Notes: a model not told the origin generated them from the sequence alone. Positions 44,900 through 59,277 are shown, counted from the stretch's first letter. The stretch is DNA of 64,000 nt from Lunularia cruciata (GCA_948567375.1 OX419762.1:10050001-10114000), one strand, 5' to 3'. Numbers and translations are program-made.

Positions 44900-47450
44900 T
44901 CATCCCATACTAATATACATCTTACAGAGGAGTTCTCTTGCACCTCCACTCATTAGGCCCATAGGTGGCTCCACCAGCATGTCCTACATAGCCGGGTCCT
45001 TTAATAGGTCCTTTTTCCTGCATCTCCTACTATTTTGGTTCCCATAGCAACTGATTATTCCATGCTTTTGGTACAATCATGGAGAGAACAATTTTTGCCT
45101 AAGACCTAGCTCCATTTCAATTTTCAACACAACCCTCTTCTAAATCCTTGCACTTTGGGCAAACTTTTTGGTGCTACCTCATCTTCTTGCCCTTGATTGC
45201 ATAGGGGAAGAATTCATTCATCATCATATAGAAGATTCTTGTCTGGTCCTTGCTTAGTGGTCCCCAAATATGGAATCCTGGATCTCCATGAAACCATCTA
45301 CATGGGCCAACTCCAGAGCTTTCCCTAGATCCCATCTCCACGTACTTGCTTGTTGTAGGAGGTACATGAAGAGCATGCACTTGATATCCTGATGAAAGGG
45401 ACTAAAAGTGCTCTCCTCCTTGATGTCACCTTGAGCTATGTGTGATATAAATGGGCAAGGACCTTACAATAGATAGCCGCTTGGAAAACTATGAGATCCT
45501 AAGTCAAACACTATCTTTGCCAACAATCCTCTAGCATTTTCTTGGTCTCTCAAAATCCTTCCAAGCATCTTTCTATGTGAGGCCAGGGGTGAGGCTTCTT
45601 CCCATACTCCAAGTATTTGATGGGTTATGATGGGAGTATCCTCAGATCCAGTCTCTCTTTTAGCCTCTTCACTTGTTCCTTAGAAATGGAGTCTAATGGT
45701 GTGAGAAGGCCCATTCTCTCTACATAGGCTACCATAGCAACAATTTGTGTGGGACTTGGGATCCCAAAAATAGCCAATACAAAAAAGCATCCATAGGCAT
45801 CATTATTCCTACATGGGCTTGGAAACATACACTTATAAGAGGAACTTTATCATATCTAAGCACATAACAAAAATCATCAAATATGACTATGGGAATTTGA
45901 GGATCCCTTCTAAGGGTTTCTCAATCCAATCAATATGATATGGGGAGTGCTTTGACTATGGGCTTCTTTCCCTCCAAAATATATGCAATGGCCACATCTT
46001 CATCCAAGCCATCTTAGTCATCTTTATCCAAAAAAATGCCCAAGTTGTACAAATTTTCATTGCATTTAATCATGCATGCACTCATGGCATCAAAAGTCAA
46101 GGAGTACTTGAAGGTGCTTCTCTTGAATGACCACAATTTTTTCCAAATTTGCCAATGACACATCCACAATATGGCTGAAGATTGTTTGTCTTTTCTTTGA
46201 AAAGGTCTAAAGCTAACTTGAGCTCCTACACAATGTGGGTGATATGCATCTTTTGTGCACTCGCGTCCATGCTGATTGTGGCATTGTAAGCACCTTGTAA
46301 CCTCACATCCTTGTGGATTTTGTCAATCTCCTTGTTGGATACTTGGGGCACCTTGATACATTCCTTTGCATGACACTTTGAGGTCTTATTGCCAATCCTA
46401 ATTGATCAACTTCAAGTTGTCCACTAAGTACCTCAAGGTAAATTATGGGAGATAAATAGCTACATATGTTATTTCATGTGGGTATTCCAATTGGATCTCA
46501 CTTTGTAGAATGGTCTCTACTTATATACACTTGGTCCCAAAATTTGATTCAATGTGACCAAAGCATGGAAAAGTATTTTGTGCTAACCTTTGCTCTCAAA
46601 ATTTACATGCCAATTTATTGCCATTCCCATAATGATTATAGTGAGATCAAACCGGTAGATCTGTTCTATCAATGTGAATATCAACGCTCCCAATTGAAAC
46701 CTAGAAAAAGCTGCAAACACTTCCTCTACATATCCCATGTCAAACTTGGTGGTGGGAGGAATGGATACTAGGCTGGTTGTTCTTTATCTTCTTGCCATAA
46801 GGCTTCTATAACTTCTGCCTCTTGGGCCACATTAATCTTTCCTGGAGCCCAAAAGGTCATAAATAATGAGAGAGCATTTATTGCAATCAAGTTATAACTA
46901 TGGCTTGGAGGAATGGCCAACTTCAGCCATTCTTGGAAGTCTTGAGTCCACTACAAGTCTCAGCTCAATTGTTCTAAACTGAGGAGGTTGCCTACCTAAT
47001 GAGCATAAGGTAGCCACCTCCCAAGCACACGCCTCTAACCCTTGGATCCTTTGCATCTATGGAACAATCAATACCTTTTTGAAGGGCTCTTGGAACTCTA
47101 GGGCTTGTGTGGCACATATGTAAGTATGGGAATTTAGGTGCTAGTAGATCTGTTCCTTCTACCCATTTTTTAACAAGCTCTGTCACATTGGCGGCTAGCT
47201 AATACACCCCTTCCTTTGTAGAAGATCCTACAACATCTATCATCCTAGATTGTTTTATGTTAGTTCCGCAAAAGCTTCTTCCCCATCTACTCATGGGCTT
47301 AACTGCCTCATCCCCTTGTTTAGGATATCTTGAATGGTTTCTCCCTACGAGAACTCTAAGGCTCTTCTTCCATGGTTGGGTCCAACAGATCCACTATATA
47401 GGTTGCCTCCATAGTTCTCTCTATATTTTGGAAAAGTCTTGAATGGATTG
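44900..47450 (-). pseudogene. Unrecognised coding relic H
   Basis: On the - strand, coding-like stretches appear in several frames. At 47186-46992: ELVKKWVEGTDLLAPKFPYLHMC. Near 46140-45900: DAMSACMIKCNENLYNLGIF, then DEDVAIAYILEGKKPIVKALP. At 45828-45625: VAYVERMGLL, then SISKEQVKRLKERLDLRILPS. At 45380-45174: GSRESSGVG, then HIWGPLSKDQ. Stops and frame changes separate them. The style suggests an old mobile-element protein. I do not recognise the family. Confidence 0.4.
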
Positions 47451-47499
47451 ATTGAAATGTATAAATGTAGTGCCGTACAAGGAGGTTACATTTGATTAA

Positions 47500-50400
47500 T
47501 TTTTCTCAACGCTCGACTCATTCTTGGAACATTTTTTGTGCAGGTGGGAACATTTTAGAAGCAAGAAGAGCTTAGAACCTTTGAGCATTTCAAGAGATTG
47601 TGAGAAAGGATGACCAAGATTGAGAGCACAAAATGAGAATCAGATTCAAGGTGCATTATCATATCACAATGTCTTCCCCAAAGAAGAAGACTAGTTTTAT
47701 ATTGCGGTCACTCAGAGTAGAGAAGTGGGCACATTATTGCTATGCCAAGTACTTGAATTCATTACATTTTTGCTTTCTAATGTGGATCTGGGATTTTCCA
47801 TACCTCCCAAATGGTAGTAGAGATTAAGGACAAACATAACCCAAACTTCTCCAACTAGAGAGGGAACATGTTTGCATGGAGTAAGGACCACTGGTAGAGA
47901 GTGCTTGAGTCCAATTCAACACCATGGGAAATGCAACTCAATCAATATTGGCCTTGACCATTAAAAGAAATGACAAGTAAGTTTGAATCCTCATTCAAAC
48001 ACAAGAAGACATGGAATGATTGGAAGGTGCAAGGATACCATGACCCCACTTGACGTACCATGGTCACCTCAGTTATGAAGTTGTTCAGATCCTTGCGGAC
48101 AACATACATGAACAATAGGCATGTAACCTTTTTCCAATTACTGCTTGAAGGCTAACTTGCAGATTGGGCAAAGATGTTTTATCATCAAACCCGAGAGCTT
48201 ACAAAGCAGTTGCAAACAATGGGAGGACCTACTTTCCCTCTCACCATTCATAATACATTTCTATATCAAGATAAGACTATTATAGAAGGTTGAGAGGAAG
48301 CCCTTCTTGGTGCATTACTATCCGTTGGGATATTATTAGCACCAACTTGGATATGACTGCAAGATCAAGAAGTATAAGGATGCTTTCATAAAATACCAAA
48401 AGACAAATAAGTGAGCACTCATCAAGAAGGCTGCTTGGGAAGGAACCAAAAAATTGAAGGTGGTTTTGACTCCACAAAAGATTGGGAAGAGAAACCAACC
48501 AATTCCTCAAGTAGTGGATTCTTTGGAGGAGGAGACTTCCTAGTCCAATGATGAATCACACTTGGGAAGTGATGGAGGGGCTCTGACCAAGACTCACAAT
48601 GTGACCCTAGTGAAGCCACTACGGCTCATAGCACAAGAGAGGGAACCTTTGCCAACTATGGAATTAGTGTCCCTAGAGCATGAGAACTACTTCTTCAAGA
48701 TAGAGGTGTCTTCTAACAATATGGAAGCAAGAGAGGATGTAGGAGTAGAGGTTCAATCTGCTCTTGCAATAGTGCTAGAGTTGGACATGCCAGATCAGGC
48801 TGTCCCTAACCAAGGTGATGTTGTAGTGGATGACAAGCAAGAGATCCCAATATCAAAATTGCAGAAGAACACTCTTCCCTAGACATTGTACACAAAGAAG
48901 AGGGGACAGTTCAAGTTTTAGTTGTCCTCAAGGAAATAATCATTAGGTGGTAAATCCACCTCATGAACTAGTGCTCAAGATTGTCCTACCTCACCATCCC
49001 AAGTGAGAAGAAGGAGACTTTTGAGTGAGGAGAAGTGTAAAAGAGTAGGGAAACGTGCATCCTTGGACTCAGATCACATCATTGGGGACTTCACCTCCCT
49101 TCCTAAGAATGTTAGAACCAAGGAGACGGTCATGAATGAGTCTAGAAACCAAGGAAGAGGGCCCAACAAGTACTTTGGGAGCACCAAGAGTGCAAAGTAC
49201 CCCGATGATCCTCATCCTGACTCAAGATCTTTTGCAACTAGTGGAGCCACACCGACCATGAGAGGCACCATGGCCCAAGCCAAGTTTTTTGGTGTACACA
49301 AAGGGTCCCTTCATTTACTCACTCAAATATCCTTTGTTGTCATTTTGAGTTGTCTACATATTAGGGCAAGTATTGAAGACCTTGGAAGAACTACTTCTTG
49401 TATACCAAGAAATTGATGCTATGGTGATGAGAGATTGATTATTTTCTTGCACTTGTAGATTCAGACGGCTGTATGGGAAGAACAAGAGGTAGAGAGGAAT
49501 TTGGTCAAAACCAACACCCACATATTGCACTTGGAGACCCAAATCACAAAATTAAAAGAGTATAGTGCATGTGATGAAAAACATCATGACCCAAGAGAGT
49601 CTTGAGTGATGGCCGGTCTCCAAGAATAGTTGGTGTAAGAAAAAGAGAGAAGTTAGTATGTTGACCACAACCATGGAGGTCAAAGAGGGAGTGGGGTATT
49701 ATAAAGAGAAGAAGACCAAACTTCCATGGAGGCTCAAATTTTTCACCTTAAAGCTACTCTAGAAAATTAGGAAGCCTCCTTGAAGACAAAGAAGGATGAG
49801 TTCACTATACTTTATGGCAACTACAAGGCTTGGAAGCATGACAATGATATTGTGCTAATAAAGCACAAGGAGGAATTATGGAGCATCAAGGTAGACCTTG
49901 CAGTGATGAAGGTAGGGTGTACTCAACATGAGAGTGCCTTCATGGATTACAAGACCACATAAGAAGAGAGTGTGTGGGAAAAAGATCAAGATTTAGCCAA
50001 GATGAAGGAGGAGATAACACACTCAAGCCAATGGATTACCTAACTAGACTCCAACTTAACAACTATCAAAGGTAGATCCAAGCAGCCAGGAGAGGAGATG
50101 AAGAAGAAGCATGCCAAGGAGTTGGATGCTAGGGACAAGGAGGTGATGTCCTTGAAGAAGGAGCTAGATGGTCTACAAAAGGAGAAGGCCATAGAGGAGC
50201 AATCTCATGATGCCACCTTGTAAGTCACCAAGATGTGCATCAAGCAGTTGTCCATGATTTTGGCTGACCATGAAGGTAGTGCCCATGACCTTTGAATATA
50301 AGTCAGACAAGAGGTGGAGATGGAGTTGCAATCCATCTATGATATTATGGATGAGGAACAAACAAGAGTTCTTGCAATTGTAGAAAATATTGCTAGTAGG

Positions 50401-50660
50401 GTAAAGACCCAAATGGAATTAATTGTTATGACCCAAGCTCACTAGGCTAAGCTGTAGGAGCTAAAGTCAAAGATACATGCATTGGAAGCCAAGACTTACT
50501 CCATTGAACAATTCACCAAACTTGCAATGAAGCACTGCAAGCATGGTGATGCCAAGTTCAAAAGTATCTTAAGCAATATCCACCACAAACTAGAGGAGTA
50601 CAACAAACATGTCAAGGAGCTGAATTGGAGGTGTAAAGGTGAAGAAGGTTTAGGGAAGTA
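47500..50660 (+). pseudogene. Unrecognised coding relic G with coiled-coil part
   Basis: On the + strand. Parts at 47633-47827, 48562-48882 (acidic) and 49003-49416 (basic, serine-rich) are open. From 49600 to 50660 the sequence is rich in K, E and L with heptad-like spacing typical of a coiled coil (for example HKEELWSIKVDLAVMK and KKHAKELDARDKEVMSLKKEL), broken by a few stops. The order of a globular part, a low-complexity part, then a coiled coil resembles relic F on the other strand. Function unknown. Confidence 0.4.
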
Positions 50661-51949
50661 GATTGTGGTGTACAATACTTGTACAATTGTAAATTTTTGG
50701 ACTGTCAAGATGTGGTCATCGTGACATTACCATTGGGTTGCTCCACCCTCTAGGCATATCTCTCTGCATGTTATGCGATACAACATCATAGATTTGGTAT
50801 CACTTTGGCTTTGGCCTTGATTTAATTATATGATAAACCATTTAGGAGAGTAAGCACACAACATGAATAGATGACAAAGGGCTTCTACACCTCTTGTGCA
50901 TAACCCAAAGACAAAAAAATTTGCAATTTCATTGTGATGGAGACTTCATCATGGTGGGAAGTTCATCATGGTAGAATGTCTCCGCATGATGACATGTATT
51001 GGAATTTTTTGAGCAATTAATGCTCTATACATTAAATTGATCCTTTTGTTATATCTAATTGTCAAGACCATTCTCCCAATGTGCAGCTGGAGTCATAGTA
51101 TTGAGTAAGCACCTCTTTGTGTAGCACCACCATAGCATTTAATCTATATAACCAATTAGGTAGAATAGGGTTAGTCTTACTTCATAGTTATGGAGTTATG
51201 GCATTGCACAGCTGTAGATGTGCCCCATCTTGTTGTAATAGAGAGTATAAGAGAAGTCACTTCAACTTAATATATGTTCAGTTAGCACAGATTGGAATTC
51301 CATCTCATACCTATGTGTTCAAACTTGTGAATGTGAAATCACTTTGCTTGTAGGTTTGAAAATTTCACTTTATTGTGGAGATGAATGAATGAGTGTATCA
51401 ATGTCAATATGATGTATGTTTCATGATTGCTAAGTCTAATAGTGGTGAGAAACTTGAATTAGGAACACAAGTGCCAAGGTGTGGGAAGGCAATCAGGCTT
51501 GGGAGTTTTGAAGAGTTGTGGTGACATGTTGAGAGCCATGATGGTCATAAGTGTTGTAAAGTATCACATGTAACAAAAAGCTCAAGGTATCAAAAACCTG
51601 CAATATACCGGTGAGGAGTACCTTTAAGGAAGGGTAGAATACTCTCATTGGCACTGTGGTGTGCATTATATAGGTAATTGTGAGGGAAAGATCTTTGGGG
51701 CCAATGACCAACATGATAGACTAAATCATCACCTTTAAGAGCTTTTGTAGTGAGATATCATTTGTGAATTTGATTTAGTGGTTTTTTTTTATATAGTGTG
51801 CAGTAGAAGGGTACCCTATAGTCTTTGGGAATTTTCATGCCCAAGAGGTTAAAGATGTAATAAGAGCTGACTTGTGACAAAGTGACACTTTCCCTTCACT
51901 CTTAGCTAATTCCAAACCGTATCCTCATGGGAATAACCTATTCTTACTG
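50661..51949. other. AT-rich spacer
   Basis: About 1.3 kb with only short chance frames. I see no gene or element in it. Confidence 0.45.
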
Positions 51950-54164
51950 ATTATCTACAAGTACATCAACAATGGGCTGTCATAAAGATGCCTCTAGATT
52001 GTGTCCTGAAGCAACCTGCTCCATTCTCCTTTGGGTTTCCTTCTTGGTGATTTGCCCCCCATGGATCCTTTTAGCTCATCTCTTCCTTGATTATCATCAA
52101 GCTAATCTTCTACCAAGGAGTCTTCTTCCTCCAAGGGAATTGTCAATTTATGATGATGAATGAACCGGACTAATTGGCTTAATCCATGCTCTAAATTCTA
52201 GTTATGTAGCATGAGGTTATTCTTGGACTTTTGTTGTGCTTTAACCTCTACTTGCTCCTCTCTTCTGTTCTCCTTATAAAAGAGAAGATCCTTCAATACC
52301 ATACCTTCTCTAAAGTGAGCTTGTTTATTGTCAACTAGTGGGACACTATTAGGGAGAATAGTGTCTCACTAGCTAACATCCCTTAACTTCCCTCAACATC
52401 TTCTTGTTGCTTTTCTCCTTCTCCAAAGTTGTCACCTCTACTTCTAATGTGAGAAATTTAATTCCTTTTGCCTCCTTGTGTGAAATGTCAATGCTTGTGG
52501 ACAATTCTTGTATCTTCTTTATAGCTACTTTGGATTCCTCCTTTACATGGGACACTTGGTCCTATAGTGTGCAAAGATCTTCCTCTAGCCATTGGATCTT
52601 CAACTTTCTGGCTTCCAATTGTTGATCAATAGTTACTTTGTTGGTCTGAAGAGCTTGAAGTTGAATTAGTGTCTCTCTTTACTCTTTTATAGTAGTAACA
52701 GATTGTTTTTGCCACTTGGCTTCCTTCTCTACCCATGCAAGCTCTACCTCCTAGGATTCATGGGTTATTCTTTGGTACTACATGCTCTTGTTCTTCCTGT
52801 AGTGACTGCACTTCACTATGGGCAAAATGCCCATATCTTAGCTCCATCAATATGGAAACCAACCCAAGCCTCCATGTTGGGTTAGGGTTGTCTAGCCATT
52901 AGGTATGGTATTATTTACTCACCAGATTGTTAGCAAAGGCATCTATTACTTGGGTAGATGATTTCAACCTGTTCTATAGGTTCCATATGTATGCTTCCTA
53001 TAGTCTCATGGTCACTACATCAACATCTTGAGAACTTCTCTACTCCTCTCTTGGTATTAGGTGAAAAATTGGCATGGCTTTCTAGAAAAGATAAAAACAC
53101 TTTTTTTAGGGATACTTGAGGTAAGGAAGTCCCAATGCCAAAAAATTCCATGTCGTTATTTAATGATATAATCAAGTTGGTTATGATATCTCTCTCCTTT
53201 TGTGGAGATCCTCCTACTTCATTGCTTTGCCCTAGTAGGCTTGGCATGTTCTCGTGGGGTTTTGGTGAATCATCCTCCATGTTGATGATATCCACCTTCT
53301 CTTGTTGCTTGTGCTTGGTGAGGCTTCCCAAAGCTTCCATTGTCATCTTCTTTCCTTTGACAATGGAGCCTCTTATCTTGACGTGAGCTAGTTTTGCTTG
53401 CTTGCCATCACTAGTAGGCTTCTTCATTTTCACCCTCTATAGCTTCTTTGCCTTTGTTGGAGCTAGGGACATTGTTGCATCCTTCTCCAAGCTAGTTGTC
53501 TTCTTCTTTTTACTACACGCAACATCTACTTCAATGAGATTGAGTGGTTCCCGTATCTCTCTTTCTTGTGCTCCTAGAGTTGTAGGCATTCACAACTTTA
53601 GGAGATTCTCCCACTCCTTGCTGGTCCATTTGGTGAAGTGGGAGACTTGGGCTTGCATATTGTCTTCCTATCCACTTTGTCATCTCTTGGTAGCTCTTCT
53701 TGATAATCTGCATTTGAGATGTTGGAGCTACCTCCTTGAGAAGGTTTTCCTTTAACTAGAAGGTTCTTGGGGCCAAGTACTCCACAATTACCATTAACAC
53801 TAGCCCTACATGAAAAGGCTTCCTCACTTTGTCTTTTCCATCAAGGATGCATTCTTGAATCCCACATAGCATTCACGTAACTTTGTGAACAATACGTGAG
53901 CATAATTGGATGCTTCCTTATAGATAATACTCTTGATGAGAGCATCCACAAGGGGTAGATTCAGATATGACACATTTCTCTAGCCTTTGATGAGGCAGTG
54001 AAAGTTCCTTATGGTGAAATAAAGTGGCAGATATGTCACCACTACCATTGGGAACCCATTTTTGTGAATAGTTCTAGACGAGTTATCAATATTCTTAAAA
54101 AGAAACAAGTGCTACAGGCTGAATTGAAATTCCTTCCATGCCAAGGGGATATCTTCAGACATTC
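51950..54164 (-). pseudogene. Unrecognised coding relic F, left part
   Basis: On the - strand. From the right: VDALIKSIIYKEASNYAHVLF and YVGFKNASLMEKTK near 53960-53810; then 53433-53020, 137 residues, lysine-rich start (MKMKKPTSDGKQAKLAHVKIRG) and an acidic middle. A coiled-coil-like part follows at 52555-52373 (KVAIKKIQELSTSIDISHKEAK). It shares style and order with relic G, so F and G are probably two copies of one family in opposite sense. Element V interrupts it at 54164; it seems to continue at 60493-61080. Confidence 0.4.
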
Positions 54165-54763
54165 TGTAATATTCCAAGGACAAGAGAAATTTCCAAGAGA
54201 GATACAAGAGAGAAAACATAGGTTTCACATTCAATCCTCCAATGCCCCAAAGGAGCACCTTCTCTTCATTATATAGCAAAGAGGATCCCCTCAAAGGAAG
54301 CTCCACCCTTGGATCAAATACATGGATTATGACTTGTCAATGAGCTCTATCCTTGGATTAGTTGTTTGGATGGGTGACATGTCAGTCCTTGTCCTATCTA
54401 GTTGGTCAAACAAGTTTGACCAAAGGGAATATTTAGGGAATCTTCTTGTAAGGAGCTCAAAATCATGTGGGTGAGATAATGTTGGAAAACTCTTGACAAG
54501 ACAAATCATAAGGGGGAGAAGGAAAGCCTTTTTCCCCTGAGGAGTGATGAATCTTCCCATTTCCAAGGCCTAATTCATCCGTTGAGGCCTCCAAAATTGA
54601 CTATAAAGTTTTCATGCTATTTTCAACTTTTGCTCTCTTAGTAGAAGTACTCTTTTGATGATGCCTCTGTCTGATCTATCTAGCCCACTATACATAACAT
54701 CCTTCTTGATATTAATAAGCCCATTTTCACCTCTAGATGATATGTCTAGCTGCTTGTATTACA
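54165..54763 (-). repeat. 3' LTR of element V
   Basis: 599 bases; the + strand reads TGTAATATTCC to GCTTGTATTACA. It contains the family block ATGCCCCAAAGGAGCACCTT and the run CTTCATTATATAGC. Confidence 0.9.
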
Positions 54764-55870
54764 GACCTTTCTCCTTTTAAGACGCAACGTCCTTGTTGCA
54801 AAGTTGTTGCTCAAAAGATTGAACTAACATTGATGCATTGGTCAAGTTGGTTGCTAGCTCCCATGTTGCATCAGATAGTAGGCACCCTTTCCAATGGACC
54901 AGATATTCTACATGTGGATGGCAAGTACCATGGATGCCTTTCTAGAGAATACATTTAACCTCATACTCCTCCGCTTCATCAACCAGGGTTGGACAAGGTC
55001 AACTTTCTTGGATGGAAGAGAAGGTAGGCAGCTAGGGAGCATATTGACATAATAAGGAAACATGACATACCGGGTGGATCTTCATATGTGGCAGTAGCTC
55101 AAGGTGATAGGCCATAATGCCAATGCAACAAAGGATAGAGAAAGGTTGAATAAATGAGGTCTGAGCTTATGAGGACCAACTAACTTGAGGTTGGTGGTTG
55201 ACAACTAAACTTGATCTCCTGCATTGAACTCCATGTTTTGGCGGTGTGCATTTGCATATGGCTTTTGCCAATTTTGGGCAATTTGCAACTTGTGCTTGGC
55301 ATGCTCCACCCCTTGTTGGATTCTAGAAACAAAACTGTTGACAACATCAACCTTGGTAGCCATTGGATGGACCTTCATCAAGCTCGAAGGGATGAATGGA
55401 TGCTCTCAATACATGAGGAAGAATGGTGTGACTTCTATGGAAGCATTCACCAAATTGTTGTAAGAAAATTCCATCAATGGGAGTAAGGTGTCCCAACTCT
55501 CTTGCTCATCCAAAGTAAAGCCTCAAAGCATGTCCTCAATAGTGCAATTTTCCCTCTCTATTTGTCCATTAGTCTATGGATGGTAAGCTATGGACATAAC
55601 CAATTTGGTTTTGAAGAACCCAAAGAGTGTTCTCCAAAACAAACTAGTGAATTGAGTGCCTCTATCTATGATGAGCACTTGAGACAAGCCATGATGGGAA
55701 AAGACTACATCTAAGTACAATTCAGCTAGTGGCAAAGCAATACGTGCTTGTTGGTAGGGCATACATGAATCATTTTGTTGAGTCGGTTGACAAAGATTAT
55801 GATGGAATCAAACCCAGAGGTGGTCTTGGGCAATTCACAAACTAGATCCATGCTTACCTATTCCCAATGT
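54764..55870 (-). pseudogene. Integrase and chromodomain of element V
   Basis: Core at 55762-55574 (ELYLDVVFSHHGLSQVLIIDRGTQFTSLFW), with the second catalytic D kept, then QIEREN with the E kept. The C-terminal part (DQV, TTNLKLVGPHKLRP) is at about 55220-55100. A chromodomain-like end (ILEKGIHGTCHP, VEYLVHWKG, DATWE) lies at about 54960-54850, spread over more than one frame. Stops break it. Confidence 0.85.
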
Positions 55871-57768
55871 TGTGTAGAAGTGGGGAGAGGTTGGAGGAGT
55901 CCTATAGGAGCTTGATTAGAAGCCTTATTTTTTTTGAAAAAGTAGTTAGCTCCAAACATATTCCACCACATCATTGCTCATCTTGGGCCAATAATAATGG
56001 CATTTAACTGCATCCAAGGTCTTGTCCATTTCAATGTGACTTGCAACGGCAGAATCATGACATTCCACTAGGATGGTGGTTCTTAGATCCGTATCATTTG
56101 GGATCCACAACCTATCATCATGGAAGGTGAGTCCTTGGGTGTTAGTGATGCCTTTAGATGATTGAGCACCTACAATCTATGGATTAGTTTTTGTAGTAGC
56201 AAGAATCCTAGGCTAGAATTCAAGGTTCATCTTGACTTCCACCACCAAATTATTTGCCATCGGCATCTAGGTAAATGCATCTGCAAGTTGCTTCTTGCCC
56301 TCCACATATCTGATTGTCATGTTGAATTATTGTCTCCACTCTGCCCATTGAATCTATCAACAAGAAAGATCTTTTTGTGTCTCAAGGTAGACAAGAGATT
56401 TGTGGTCCATCTCTACCACAAATACTTTCTCACCTAGATAGTGCTTCCAATGCTTGGTTGCAAGGACAATGGCCAGCTCTTCTCATTTGGTGGTGTGATA
56501 GTTGCATTCTACCAATAGCAACTTACAAGAGAAATAGACAATTGGGTGCCATCCATCTTGCCATTCTTGTTGTAGGACTACTCTTATTGCTACACCTCAT
56601 GCATCTATAGCAATCTTGATTGGATATTTTGGGTCATACCATTTCAAGATTGGTGCATGTAATAATGTGTCTTTCAACTTTTAAAAGGTCAATTCTTGTG
56701 CGGTTCTCTATATTTATCTCTTTCCCTTGCTTAAAAGTGTTGTTAGAGGTTGTGCAATCTTGGAGAAGTCCTTGACAAATTGATGATAAAACCCATCAAT
56801 CCCAAGAAACTCTTGAGTTGAGTCTGATCTTCTAGAGCATCCTATTTTTGAATCCTTTATTTTATCTATTAACACTTGGATACCCTCTGCACTTACTCTA
56901 TGCCCTAAGTAGTCTACTTCAGATTTGCCAAACTCACACATTGAGATTTTGGCATACAATTGATTCTTTCACAAAATCTGGAGGACTTCTTGTAGATGTT
57001 GCTTGTGCTCTATCAGCATCCTACTATAGACTAACATGTTATCAAGAAAAATGATAACAGATTTATCCAAGTATAGATGAAATATATCATTCATCAAACT
57101 CATGAAAGTGGTTGGAGTATTGGTGGGGCCGAATGGCATCACCAAGTACCCAAAGTGACCATACTTTGTTTGAAAGGCCATATTGTGTATGTCTTCTACC
57201 GCAATCATGATTTGGTTGTAACCTTTCCAAAAATAAATTTTGGTGAACTACCTTGCCCCATTGAGTTGATCAAACAGGTCATCTATGCAAGGTAATGAAT
57301 ATTTTTTCTTCACCATTTGTTGATTCAGTCCCCAATAGTCAATGCACATATGCATTGTTCCGTCCTTCTTCTTTACAAACAATATAGGAGCTCCATATGG
57401 TGATACGTTGGGTTGGATAAACCCCTTCAACAACATATCCTTGATTTGAGCCTTACACTCTTGCAACTCATGAGGTGATAGTCAATATGGGGCCTTACAA
57501 GGAGGTGTCTTCTCAAGATGTATTTCAATTTTATGATCTACTCTCCTTTTGGTTGTAAATCTTTAGGTAATTCATTTGGAAAGACATCTTGGAACTCATT
57601 GACCACATCTTTCAATTTCTCAAGAATTTGTCCATTATGTTGGGCACTCTGGACTTCTCTTATTAAACATGTGAAACATATATTTGTCTTACTAATAGAT
57701 GTCATCCTTATGACATATAGAGGCAACTCTTGCCTTTGTGATCTTCCTTTAATCCCAAAGATCTTCAT
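55871..57768 (-). pseudogene. Reverse transcriptase and RNase H of element V
   Basis: The N-terminal linker is at 57768-57538. RT parts are at 57466-57248 ([33 protein letters not shown]) and 57208-56969 (MPFGPTNTPTTF). The catalytic site reads IIFLDNMLVYS, so the second aspartate of the YxDD box is N, which should inactivate the enzyme. The thumb follows at 56959-56714 (YLGHRVSAEGIQV, then FLGIDGFYHQFVKDFSKIA). RNase H is at about 56640-56350 in broken frames. Confidence 0.88.
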
Positions 57769-57869
57769 TGACTAGTTTTCACTACTTTCTTTCTCAAATC
57801 CACCATGGGATTGTAGTGCTCCATCCATTTCATACCTAAGATCATATCATAACAAGTTAGTTGTATCAC

Positions 57870-59277
57870 TCACCACTTGATTGCTTCTTGGTACCCTCTT
57901 ACAAAGAGTATTACCTCTCTAGGTAACAACTCAATCCCCTTTGTCTGACCATTAGGTAACTCTACTTTGTCCTTCTCATCCTTCTCTAGTTTGATACCCA
58001 ACCTTATTGCAAAAGAGCGAGACAAGAAATTCTCTGTTGCTCTAAGGTCTATTAAAATACTCACCGGATTGCCTTCTAGCACTACATTTACAACAATTAA
58101 TTGTGTGTTTATCTTCCTCCTTCTTTGCACACTCATTGTCTTCCTCCCTTCACTTTTACTCTTCTTCACCAAGCCAATAAGACCACAAAGTGCTTTTATT
58201 GGTGATCTTCATTTTCTAGTGTGGTTTCTATATCTTCCTCTTCAATTTGCCTCTCCATGTGGTTGAGAGGTCACTTGTATGGAGGCCGAGGGCCTCTAAG
58301 ATGACAAGCACAACAATTGATGGCTATATGCCCAATTTGGCCATAATTGTAACATTGTCATTGTTCTACTCGAGCTCCTTCTCCTCGTGGGACTCCTTCT
58401 CTCCTTTCTTTGACCCATCCTCTTTCTCCTTGGAGAGGTCTTGCTCTTCTATCTCAAAACCAAATGTTGCACAATTCCATAGGAATTAGTCAACCAAAAT
58501 GGTGTATCTCGGCCCAATAGTTTTGCATTGGTATCATTGCTTCATCTCCTCCAAGCGCCCCTGCTATTCTTTGGGCATAAGCAATGGCTTCAAAAATAGT
58601 ATCAGGATTTTGCACCATTACCTCTTGGAAAATCCACTCTTTTAATCCTCTCTTGAAATTGTCAAGAGCTTTGGCTAGACTCATCTTGGTTATCACAACC
58701 TATAGATCCAAAAATACCTCCATGTACTCTTGTATGCTATTCTTCTACTTCAAACCCCAAAATCTAGTTCATTCCATTTGCACGGAATGCACAGATTGGA
58801 AATTCTTGAGCAGCCCTTCTTGCATGGCTGTCCAAGTGGCCTCTCTTTTGTCTACCAGCAATGATTGTTCTCAAGTGTCATACTATGTGAAGGCTTTATC
58901 AACCAAGTACCCACACACAACCACACCTATAGAATGATTAGTGATCTTTGTTGTGAACAATCAAAGGTATAGATTCATTTTTGAAATCCAATTTTCTACT
59001 ACTCCCATGGAACATTGTCCCTTGTAAGGCTCAATGTTGCATGTCTTTTTCATTTGTAGTAACAATATGGCTTGGTTGTTGATTGGATCGGTATCACTGG
59101 CATGCATAACTCTCCAAGTACTTTGATTGTTGGTGGTAGTTGTTGATACAACTCTCCTTCTTGCATTACTTGATCATTCTTGACAGTATGTATTTCATTT
59201 TTCAATTCCTCCGTGGTCATCTTGATTTCTTGAAATTGGTTCAACATCCCATGCAGTCCTTGCATCAACTCTTGCAA
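57870..59277 (-). pseudogene. Gag and protease of element V
   Basis: The gag start is at 59277-59050 (MQELMQGLHGMLNQFQEIKMT, helical). Gag parts continue to about 58490. A zinc-knuckle relic reads CYNYGQIGHIAINC at about 58350-58310, with the second cysteine lost. The protease is in 58172-57870: QLIVVNVVLEGNPVSILIDLRATENF, where the usual DSGAT site reads DLRAT. Stops occur in all parts. Confidence 0.82.
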
